From assembly GCA_039914705.1 (NCBI GenBank), contig JBDSOT010000005.1, forward strand, positions 1 to 31,167: a stretch of 31,167 nucleotides of DNA, written 5' to 3'. This document shows positions 21,694 to 28,917 of this stretch, in pieces; positions within the stretch are counted from its first letter, which is position 1, and the number at the start of each line of letters is the position of its first letter. The translations under genes were made by a program, and so were the position numbers. A model generated the notes under the pieces. It ran no database searches and was not told where the DNA came from. It worked only from the letters and a program-made list of their open reading frames with translations. Source of the stretch: JBDSTW01 sp039914705 (GTDB taxonomy: Bacteria; Pseudomonadota; Gammaproteobacteria; SURF-13).

Positions 21694-22599
21694 TTACACA
21701 GCAAGCTCCAGCCGGTAGCGCTCGAAACAGCGCGCACCGCACGTCAATCTCAACAGGGCACCTTCCGCAATGGGACGTGCCGCCAACGGATTTTCCGACA
21801 CCAGTGAATGCAGAATTTCGCGATTCCAGGCTGCCGAATGCTTTATGTCCAGGCCCGCATGAAGTTGAAAATAACTGCGCGCCTCGGCCGGGACAGCCAG
21901 GCGCTTGAGGCCTGCATTGATGTGCGCAACGCGTCCGGGCGCGGTCATCTCGATCACACCCAGTGCGCCTATCGCGTGGTAGGCATAGCGCCTATTGGCG
22001 GCCAAGGCGACCATGGTATTAGCCAGCGCCAGGGCCTCCCATACGGTATCGTCTATCGACGGTTCGAGCTTTAATTCCCGCGCCACCTTGTCCAACATGG
22101 GGCCGTGCATACCGCCTTCACTACCGCGTCCCATCTCATCCCAATAATTTCTCGCCAATTCAAGCTTGGCGGTTACCGGAAACTTCACTTGCGTCATGGC
22201 TACAAGATCATCAAATCCGGCCTCGCCTGCGATCTCCTGCGTGATAAACCAGCGCATATCGGCCATCGTCGCGCTGGATGCCAGCCAGGGAAACAGGGCA
22301 TCGCCTTGGCTCGGCCCATGGACGCGCAGGTCTTCAAACCATTTAATAAATCCATCCGCATTGCGCGGCGCGGCAGCGGCTTGCACGGCAACATCGGCCC
22401 TTTGTTTCTCGATAAAATGCCCTTCGGTAATGCGAAATTTCATCTCCAAAGCCAGGTCTGCCTGCCAGGAAGATCTGCCGAAGCCGGGCTTGAGACGCTC
22501 GTGATTAAATGTCGCTAGTTTTCGATGAAATTCGGCGTGGAAGGCGGAGCGGGATTGGTTCAACGGGATAATCGGGCGACTGTCAGCAGAGACCATCAT
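21694..22599 (-). CDS. Haem-oxygenase-like diiron oxidase (iron-containing redox enzyme family)
   Basis: The 301-residue product fits the haem-oxygenase-like fold of non-haem diiron oxidases and oxygenases (HDOs). Residues in the right order for the two-iron site are Glu122 or Glu126 (FITQEIAGEAG), Glu155 and His165 (YWDEMGRGSEGGMH), Glu217 (VIE), His247, Asp251 and His254 (LHAGLDIKH). Known family members cleave C-C bonds, oxidise amines, or make terminal alkenes in natural-product pathways. The frame is open to 22665, but ATG at 22599 follows AAGGAAGGGAG and is the better start. It is the last gene of the egtB-egtD operon, 86 bp after the methyltransferase. Confidence 0.78.
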   Translation of the reverse strand: MMVSADSRPIIPLNQSRSAFHAEFHRKLATFNHERLKPGFGRSSWQADLALEMKFRITEGHFIEKQRADVAVQAAAAPRNADGFIKWFEDLRVHGPSQGDALFPWLASSATMADMRWFITQEIAGEAGFDDLVAMTQVKFPVTAKLELARNYWDEMGRGSEGGMHGPMLDKVARELKLEPSIDDTVWEALALANTMVALAANRRYAYHAIGALGVIEMTAPGRVAHINAGLKRLAVPAEARSYFQLHAGLDIKHSAAWNREILHSLVSENPLAARPIAEGALLRLTCGARCFERYRLELAV

Positions 22600-22685
22600 A
22601 TAGTGACTCCCTTCCTTAGAGTTGTCTGGCAAGAAAATTATGTAACTTATAATCTCTGACAACATGGAGGCGGATCGGTTTCATC

Positions 22686-23624
22686 TCAGACTTGAATAAT
22701 GAGTGCGACGGCGGCTAGGCGATCAACAGCGCCATAAGCCGGATTATCCAGCTCTTCGCCAAACACGTCGGGGTCTATTTCTTCGTAAACATAACCCACG
22801 CCTGCTGCCCTTAACTCTGCGACAATGGCCTCTTTAAACACGTCAACGCCTTCGATAATTGCAGCACCCGTATAGAGGATAAGCCGGCCACCGGGAGCCA
22901 ATCTGGGCAGTGATTCGCGCACGATACGAACCGATAATGCATGGCCCCACTGCCCTCCCCCATGCCGGTATATGCGCGCGCCGCTATCCACCAGATACGG
23001 CGGATTGGCTACTATCAGATCGAGCGGGCCGTCAACCGCTTTAAGAATATCGCTGAGTACACACTCGGCATTTTCGATACCAGCTAAAGCGGCATTGATC
23101 TGTGCATAACGCAAGGCATGGGGATTGATATCCGCCAGCACCAGATGCCGTTGTTGGCCGCGCAGTAATTTTTCAATCACAATGCCGCCAATGCCCGTGC
23201 CGCATCCGATATCCGCGATGCAACTGCCGGCCGCCGGTTGATTCTCACCCAGCTCACGTTCGATCAGTGCGGCAAAACGATAACTATCCGGTCCAAAAAA
23301 AACGGCATCGGCATCTTTGGTAGGATAAGCTGAATGCACGTACAGTGTCTCGCCAAGTGAGGAAAAGCGCACCGTGCTGCGCAATAACTCGCCCTCTTTC
23401 ACAAGTGCACCGGCCGCGTCGAGCAGTCCCAACAACGCGGGCGGCAACAGCGATTCGCTGAACGGCCGGCTCCAGCCAAACACATCGCGCAATGAACGCG
23501 CCTGTGAATTTTCAGGTCGCGCATTCACGCGCCGATGGGTCTCCGGGCTTACCGTAATAAAATGATAGCCCACCGCGCGCAAACTTACGCCCAGATCAAA
23601 TAAGGCCTTATCACTGGCGCACAT
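22686..23624 (-). CDS. PrmC/HemK-like methyltransferase
   Basis: The 312-residue protein has motif I ADIGCGTGIGG (137-147) and the NPPY motif (207-210) typical of methyltransferases that act on amide or ring nitrogens, such as PrmC. The N-terminal 110 residues differ from the PrmC glutamine-loop domain of release-factor methyltransferases, and the gene is not next to prfA. It lies 32 bp after the PLP lyase, in the middle of the putative biosynthetic operon, so a small-molecule N-methylation role is more likely than release-factor modification (inference). Confidence 0.78.
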   Translation of the reverse strand: MCASDKALFDLGVSLRAVGYHFITVSPETHRRVNARPENSQARSLRDVFGWSRPFSESLLPPALLGLLDAAGALVKEGELLRSTVRFSSLGETLYVHSAYPTKDADAVFFGPDSYRFAALIERELGENQPAAGSCIADIGCGTGIGGIVIEKLLRGQQRHLVLADINPHALRYAQINAALAGIENAECVLSDILKAVDGPLDLIVANPPYLVDSGARIYRHGGGQWGHALSVRIVRESLPRLAPGGRLILYTGAAIIEGVDVFKEAIVAELRAAGVGYVYEEIDPDVFGEELDNPAYGAVDRLAAVALIIQV

Positions 23625-23656
23625 TTGCCGATGCCGATGAGCAGAGGAAATAAAAA

Positions 23657-24856
23657 TTATGCCTTATGCGAGGCCGGTATATTTGGGCTAATAGCCACCA
23701 ATGCCGCCTGCAATTCTTTCAATGCCGAAAACCCCAGCGGCATCGCCAGACGTATCCACAAAGGGCGCTGATACTCAAGCGTCGCCCCGCCCCAGTGCCG
23801 TGCGCCGCGCAGGCCGATAAGTTCATAGAGCCAGGCCAAATAGCCGGGCACCGTAATACCTAGTCCGCTCAAGTCCAGAATTACGGCGTGCGCGCCGACC
23901 GGAAGTCGCACGGGAAATCCCGCCTGTAGCAGGCTCTCACTGAGCATTTTTGTCTGCTGCATGCGCACCTGAACCTGGTTTGCTACATAATCACGATCAT
24001 CTATTGCCTGCGCCAGCAAGGTCTGATCTACATCGCCACACATTAATGTTGAATGCCCGGCGTGTTCGCATGCCTTGGCGTAAACTTCAGCAGAGTTCGT
24101 GGCCAGTAGCCCCCCGCACGTAACACCATAATCCTTGACCAGGCTCGCCGTGACACCATCACAGCAAGAGAAAAACTCTTGCATGATGGTGCGCACATCG
24201 CGGCCCGCGAATTCAGTTTCATGCTCCCTGATAAGCATGCAATTTTCCACCGCGCGCGTGGCATCCAGATAAACCGGCACGCCGTGTCTCTGTGCCAGGG
24301 CGCGCACGGCCCGTAAATTTTCCATGGACACCGGGTGACCGCCGACGCCGTTACTCAATGCCTCGATGAACACCACGCTAACTTTTTGCGTAGCCAATAT
24401 CTGCGCTAGTTTATCGACGTCTACATTCCCCTTGAATGGGAAGGTGGAATCAGTAAACGCCTGCGCATGCGGTATCTCCACCGGCAGCATGCCTTTGCTC
24501 AGTTGATGGCTGCGTGCCGTGTGAAACAGGATATTTTGAACAACCTTTGTGTGGGGCTTAGCCAATGCCGTGAATAGTAAATCTTCCGCATCGCGCCCGC
24601 GCGGCGTGACGATGAAATGGTGAAACGGAAAATGTCGCGCCAGTACTTGTGTAATATCCAAGGGATGTTGGCTGGCGCGCTGTCTTAATATATCCATGCG
24701 CGCCTTCATATAGGGCAGGCTCAACTGACCCCAGGAATCCGTGGAAAAATCAAAATCCACCTGCGCCGAATCGAGCCGGGAGGTGTCATGGTCATGTTGA
24801 GCAAGATTGATGACGCGCTGTTCTCGCGATGACTGCCGATGTTCAGTACAACTCAT
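23657..24856 (-). CDS. Tryptophanase-family PLP-dependent lyase, candidate C-S lyase
   Basis: The protein belongs to the beta-eliminating lyase family (tryptophanase, tyrosine phenol-lyase). The Schiff-base lysine is Lys241 in SLVKDYGVTCGG, aligned with the KDAMVPMGG block of tryptophanase. Asp198 in YLDATRAVENC should hold the pyridine nitrogen and SNGVGGHPVSMENLRAV mirrors the TnaA substrate-loop. At 399 residues it is about 70 shorter than TnaA. Placement directly after egtD (12 bp) suggests a C-S beta-lyase acting on the sulfoxide made by EgtB, i.e. an alternative to EgtE. An upstream in-frame TTG at 24865 is possible; ATG 24856 is preferred. Confidence 0.8.
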   Translation of the reverse strand: MSCTEHRQSSREQRVINLAQHDHDTSRLDSAQVDFDFSTDSWGQLSLPYMKARMDILRQRASQHPLDITQVLARHFPFHHFIVTPRGRDAEDLLFTALAKPHTKVVQNILFHTARSHQLSKGMLPVEIPHAQAFTDSTFPFKGNVDVDKLAQILATQKVSVVFIEALSNGVGGHPVSMENLRAVRALAQRHGVPVYLDATRAVENCMLIREHETEFAGRDVRTIMQEFFSCCDGVTASLVKDYGVTCGGLLATNSAEVYAKACEHAGHSTLMCGDVDQTLLAQAIDDRDYVANQVQVRMQQTKMLSESLLQAGFPVRLPVGAHAVILDLSGLGITVPGYLAWLYELIGLRGARHWGGATLEYQRPLWIRLAMPLGFSALKELQAALVAISPNIPASHKA

Positions 24857-24868
24857 GTACGCCAAGCT

Positions 24869-25870
24869 TCAGAGCGCGCTTAAATAATGCAGGCTGAACA
24901 GGTCTTGCTCGTCCTTCCAGACCCGCTCAGCCTTGAATCCGGCAGCCTCGGCCATGCCCTGAAACTCTTCCGTAGAATATTTATACGAATTTTCAGTATG
25001 GATGCTCTCGTCTGCGCGAAAATAAACGGGCACGTCACTCACCCTGACGGTTTGTTCCTGAAGACTCACCAGGTGCATCTCGATCCGTCCACACTGCTCA
25101 TTGTAAAAGGCATGATGATGAAAATTATCGAGACAAAAATCCGCATCAAGCTCGCGGTTAATACGCGTCAACATATTGAGATTAAATTCAGCGGTGATGC
25201 CGAATTCATCATTGTAGGCGGCGTGCAAAATCGCGCTGTCCTTTTTTAAATCGACACCGATCAGCATGCCGCCACCCTGTCCAACCAGTTTCAGTGCATT
25301 TTTAAGCAGCCGGATGGCCTCCATCGGTGTGCAATTACCTATAGTCGATCCGGGAAAGAAGATTACCTTTTTTGTATTCTGGTAACGGCCTGATCCACCG
25401 CCCTGATATTTATCGCTCTGCGGAAAGACCGTTAATTGCATGTAGTCGGCGCACACGGCGACCACCTCCAGGCCTGGCTGACATGCGGCGATGCGGTTGG
25501 ACGATTGCAGTAAATATTCCTTGCAGATGTCGATCGGCATATAGGCAAACGGGTCTTGCAATGCATTCAGCAGGATTGAAATCTTGCGACTGCTGCCACT
25601 GCCGTATTCGATTAACAGACAATCCCTGCCGATAATTTCCGCCATCTCCGCGCGATGTCTTTCCAGCAATCCGATTTCGGTGCGCGTGGGATAATATTCT
25701 TCCAACTCACTAATGCGGTCGAACAATACTGAACCGCGCTCGTCATAAAAATATTTGGCGGGGATTTCCTTTTGCATCTTGCCCAAGCCGCTTAATACGT
25801 CGCACAGGAAATCATCCTGCTCCGGCTGAAAATCATGGAAGGCAATGGCTGCGCCGCTCTGAGAGTTCAT
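24869..25870 (-). CDS. egtD: Histidine N-alpha-methyltransferase EgtD
   Basis: EgtD trimethylates L-histidine to hercynine, the first step of ergothioneine synthesis. The 333-residue protein, close to the family's usual 320-330, has PAKYFYDERGSVLFDRI near residue 37, EEYYPTRTE (58-66), the SAM-binding IEYGSGSSRKISIL (87-100) and FFPGSTIGN near residue 172. The His/N-binding region NFHHHAFYNEQ lies near residue 246. Its start codon overlaps the egtB stop (ATGA), so they are translated as a pair. Confidence 0.95.
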   Translation of the reverse strand: MNSQSGAAIAFHDFQPEQDDFLCDVLSGLGKMQKEIPAKYFYDERGSVLFDRISELEEYYPTRTEIGLLERHRAEMAEIIGRDCLLIEYGSGSSRKISILLNALQDPFAYMPIDICKEYLLQSSNRIAACQPGLEVVAVCADYMQLTVFPQSDKYQGGGSGRYQNTKKVIFFPGSTIGNCTPMEAIRLLKNALKLVGQGGGMLIGVDLKKDSAILHAAYNDEFGITAEFNLNMLTRINRELDADFCLDNFHHHAFYNEQCGRIEMHLVSLQEQTVRVSDVPVYFRADESIHTENSYKYSTEEFQGMAEAAGFKAERVWKDEQDLFSLHYLSAL

Positions 25871-27162
25871 GCGCTATCCGCCAACCGTAAGCCCGAGAAC
25901 TGCCAACGCGCGCCGGGCGGGAAAAAATTGCGATAGCTGGCGCGCAGATGACTTTTGGAAGTGATACAGGAACCACCGCGCAACACCATCTGATTGCACA
26001 TGAATTTACCGTTATATTCACCCAGGGAATCGGCGCTGGGTCGGTAACCGGGGTATGCCGTGTATGGGCTTTGTGTCCACTCCCAGACATCGCCAAATAA
26101 CTGCGCGGGTAAATCAGCATTGTCAGATATTGCAGCAGGATGCAACATATCCGACTCCAGCAGATTGCCTTGCACCGGCATTTCCGCTGCGCTATTTTCC
26201 CACTCGGCCTCGGTGGGCAAACGTTTGCCCGCCCAGCGCGCATAGGCATCGGCCTCGTAATAACTGATGTGGCACACCGGCTCTGCCTCATCCAGTTCGC
26301 GCATGCCGGACAGCGTCATTAGCGACCAGCGTCCGTTCTGGCGCTCCCAGTAAAGCGGACCCTGCCAATCATATGTTTGCACCGCATGCCAGCCGTCCGA
26401 TAGCCAATAGTCCGCCTTGTTATAGCCCCCGGCCTCGATGAATTCCAGGTATTCACCGTTGGTTACCAGGCGCGACGCGAGCCGGTAATTTTCCAGGTAG
26501 ACGCGGTGACGCGGCATTTCGTTATCGAAGGAAAATTCATCGCTGCCATGGCCGACTTGACGGATGCCGCCGTTGTAATCAAACCATTGCAGCGGGATGC
26601 TTGAATTCTCCTTTGCGGCAATCAGCGGGTGGTAAGCAGGACGTAGCGGGTTCATGGCGAAGATGTGTTTTATATCAGTCAGCAATAATTCCTGGTGCTG
26701 CTGTTCATGATGCAGGCCCAACTCTATTAGAGGAGCAAGCGTCGGCCATTGATCCACGTCCAGCTTAGCGAATAATTCTCCCATATAGCGGTTGACATGG
26801 TTGCGATAGGCGCGCACCTCGTCTACCGTCGGCCGGGATAACAAACCACGCTGCGGACGCGGATGAAAGCTGCCGACTGTTTCATAATACGAATTAAACA
26901 GATAGCCGAATTGGGGATGGAAGGCCCGGTAACCGGGTAGATAAGGCAGTAAAAGAAAGTTTTCGAAGAACCAGCTGGTGTGCGCCAGATGCCACTTCGG
27001 CGGACTGACATCCGGCATGGTCTGAATGACATAATCTTCGACGGCCAGCGGTTGACACAGCGCCTCGGTCAAGCCGCGCACCTCAAGATAGCGCTGCCAG
27101 GTGCGCTCCCTGCTTAGCAATAGCGTCGGACGGTCAGTCAAGGGGGTAGCTGTTGCAATCAT
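25867..27162 (-). CDS. egtB: Ergothioneine sulfoxide synthase EgtB
   Basis: This non-haem iron enzyme joins hercynine to cysteine or gamma-glutamylcysteine with O2, forming the C2 sulfoxide. The N-terminal DinB-like domain supplies iron ligands: His61 in KWHLAHTSWF, then His152 and His156 in GLHHEQQHQE. The C-terminal FGE-sulfatase domain has GDVWEWTQSPY and VLRGGSCITSKSHLRASYRN. The frame is open to 27285, but ATG at 27162 is preceded by GGAGG at 4-bp spacing and gives 431 residues, normal for EgtB. Whether the thiol donor is Cys or gamma-Glu-Cys cannot be told. No egtA or egtC is seen nearby, which makes free cysteine more likely (inference). Confidence 0.94.
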   Translation of the reverse strand: MIATATPLTDRPTLLLSRERTWQRYLEVRGLTEALCQPLAVEDYVIQTMPDVSPPKWHLAHTSWFFENFLLLPYLPGYRAFHPQFGYLFNSYYETVGSFHPRPQRGLLSRPTVDEVRAYRNHVNRYMGELFAKLDVDQWPTLAPLIELGLHHEQQHQELLLTDIKHIFAMNPLRPAYHPLIAAKENSSIPLQWFDYNGGIRQVGHGSDEFSFDNEMPRHRVYLENYRLASRLVTNGEYLEFIEAGGYNKADYWLSDGWHAVQTYDWQGPLYWERQNGRWSLMTLSGMRELDEAEPVCHISYYEADAYARWAGKRLPTEAEWENSAAEMPVQGNLLESDMLHPAAISDNADLPAQLFGDVWEWTQSPYTAYPGYRPSADSLGEYNGKFMCNQMVLRGGSCITSKSHLRASYRNFFPPGARWQFSGLRLADSA

Positions 27163-27297
27163 GAGACCTCCATTTATACAAAATACGGCAACTCCATGCC
27201 TCTCATTGAATATCAGACAACTGTATTTCAAGCGCGTTGCAGTTATAGGGGGACACGCCACCCGATCAAGCTGATCGTCTGACAACCTACCGCTAGC

Positions 27298-27864
27298 TTA
27301 CTCCAGTAGACGGCTTCCCTTGCGGAATTGCAACTTCAGAAATTCCATCTGATCCGCCAGAATCTTGCGGTTTAACAGGGCAAGATATTCCGCACGGTTC
27401 GGTGCGAACGGCACCGCCAGCAGCGGCATGCGCGCCTGCTCTGGGCGCCTGGCCCCCTTCTTCTCATTGCAGGGCTTGCAGGCCGTCACCACGTTTTCCC
27501 ATACATCCAGCCCGCCCTTTGAGCGCGGCATCACATGGTCGCGGGTAAGCCACCGGCCGGGATATTCCTCGCCGCAATATAGGCAGATATGGCGGTCACG
27601 CGCGAACAGTTCGCGGTTCGTCAACGGTGGGGTTAGATGGCTCTTCTTATAATTCGGTGTACCACGCACCACGATGATTGAATTCAGCGCGATCTGGCTG
27701 CGCTCGCCGGTCAGCTTCGATACACCACCCAAGATCGGCATCACGGTCTCGCCTGCGTCCCAGGACACCCGCTTGCGCGCATACAAACACGCTGCCGTCT
27801 GCCAATGAATCCACTCAATAGGCTGGCAGGTAATATCCAGACGCAAAATTAAATTTTCAGTCAT
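27298..27864 (-). CDS. HNH-family nuclease
   Basis: The 188-residue protein has an HNH fold: CLYCGEEYPGRWLTRDHV gives the first zinc pair and the catalytic DH; MPRSKGGLDVWENVVTACKP leads to a second pair, CKPCN. The first 85 residues are typical of a widespread HNH family of about this length whose substrate is not established. It lies between egtB and ku, transcribed away from ku across a 171-bp divergent region, so co-regulation with the end-joining genes is possible. No close partner such as a methylase is present. Confidence 0.88.
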   Translation of the reverse strand: MTENLILRLDITCQPIEWIHWQTAACLYARKRVSWDAGETVMPILGGVSKLTGERSQIALNSIIVVRGTPNYKKSHLTPPLTNRELFARDRHICLYCGEEYPGRWLTRDHVMPRSKGGLDVWENVVTACKPCNEKKGARRPEQARMPLLAVPFAPNRAEYLALLNRKILADQMEFLKLQFRKGSRLLE

Positions 27865-27915
27865 TGCCTGCTCTCGCTATAAAACCGGCCTGATATACGC
27901 CTAGTTACCATTAAT

Positions 27916-27970
27916 GCGTGAATTAACGATGAAATATTTGTCTAATTTACTCAAATGGGCGAATTCACGC
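27916..27970. promoter_or_regulatory. Inverted repeat in the HNH-ku intergenic region
   Basis: GCGTGAATT (27916-27924) and AATTCACGC (27962-27970) are perfect 9-bp inverted copies separated by 37 bp. They lie between two divergent starts. This could be a dimeric operator looped by two half-sites, or a chance cruciform; no other copy was seen in the window. Confidence 0.35.
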
Positions 27971-28035
27971 CAGTGATTCCGTTATTTGGCTTTATTTAAT
28001 CATAAAACACATCAACAGGCAGGAGGGAACCCGCT

Positions 28036-28914
28036 ATGGCGCGAGAGATATGGAAGGGGGCGATCAGTTTCGGACTCGTGCACATCCCCGTGAATTTATA
28101 TTCCGGCGAGAAGCCCAATGAACTGAAATTCAGCATGCTGGATCGCCGCAATATGGCTGCGGTGGGATATAAACGCTTCAACAAGGAAACCGGCAAAGAG
28201 GTAGCCTGGGAAGAAATCGTTAAGGGCTACGAATACGAAAAAGATCAATACGTCGTATTAAGCGATGAAGATTTCCGCCGGGCCAATGTCAAGGCTACGC
28301 AAACCGTGGATATTCTGGCCTTTGTGCAGGCCAGCGAAATAGACCCTATTTATTTTGAAAAGCCTTACTACCTCACGCCGGGAAAATCTGGCGAAAAAGG
28401 CTATGCCCTGTTGCGCGAGGTGCTGCGCCAGACCGGTAAGGTAGGCATAGCGACGCTCGTAATACATACGCGTCAGCACGTCGCAGCCATCATGCCGCAC
28501 GGCGAACTCCTCCTGCTGGAGTTGCTGCGCTTCGCCAGTGAGATACGCGACACCGAAGAACTGGACCTTTCAGAGACATCTCTCAGCGCGCTCGGGGTTA
28601 GCAAAAAAGAGCTTGCCATGGCCGAACAATTAGTCGAAGGGATGACCGATAAATGGAACCCCGAGGACTATCGTGATGACTACCGTAATGACCTGCTGGC
28701 GCTGGTAAAGAAAAAGATAAAGGCCGGCCAATCCCTGACGATTACGGAACCCGAGCCGGAACAGGAACCAGCGCGCCCCGACAATGTAATCGACCTGATG
28801 AAATTGTTAAAGCGCAGTGTGGAGGAAACCGGAAAGATAGCCACAAAAAGTCCCACCGCGCGCAAACCGGTGCCGAAGGCGCCGCGTGCCAAAAAAATCA
28901 CGTTACGGTCGTAG
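28036..28914 (+). CDS. ku: Ku protein, DNA end-binding component of NHEJ
   Basis: Ku forms a homodimeric ring on double-strand DNA ends and recruits LigD. The 292-residue protein opens MAREIWKGAISFGLVHIPVN, continues LKFSMLDRRNMAAVGYKRFN and has FEKPYYLTPGKSGEKGYALL near 112, all Ku hallmarks. A basic C-terminal tail (PKAPRAKKITLRS) is present, as in other bacterial Ku proteins, where it aids DNA threading. RBS GGAGGG is 8 bp before ATG. The stop is 3 bp from the ligD start, so the two genes form one operon. Confidence 0.96.
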   Translation: MAREIWKGAISFGLVHIPVNLYSGEKPNELKFSMLDRRNMAAVGYKRFNKETGKEVAWEEIVKGYEYEKDQYVVLSDEDFRRANVKATQTVDILAFVQASEIDPIYFEKPYYLTPGKSGEKGYALLREVLRQTGKVGIATLVIHTRQHVAAIMPHGELLLLELLRFASEIRDTEELDLSETSLSALGVSKKELAMAEQLVEGMTDKWNPEDYRDDYRNDLLALVKKKIKAGQSLTITEPEPEQEPARPDNVIDLMKLLKRSVEETGKIATKSPTARKPVPKAPRAKKITLRS

Positions 28915-28917
28915 TTT

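Noticed and set aside
23657..24856. Calling the PLP enzyme tryptophanase (tnaA)
   Set aside because: It is about 70 residues shorter than TnaA, lacks tnaC/tnaB neighbours and lies inside an egt operon.
27163..27285. Upstream start for egtB at 27285 and a sigma-70 promoter in 27163-27297
   Set aside because: GGAGG just before ATG 27162 decides the start. TATAAA near 27173 is too close to the ribosome site to be a -10, and no other pair of hexamers with proper spacing was found.
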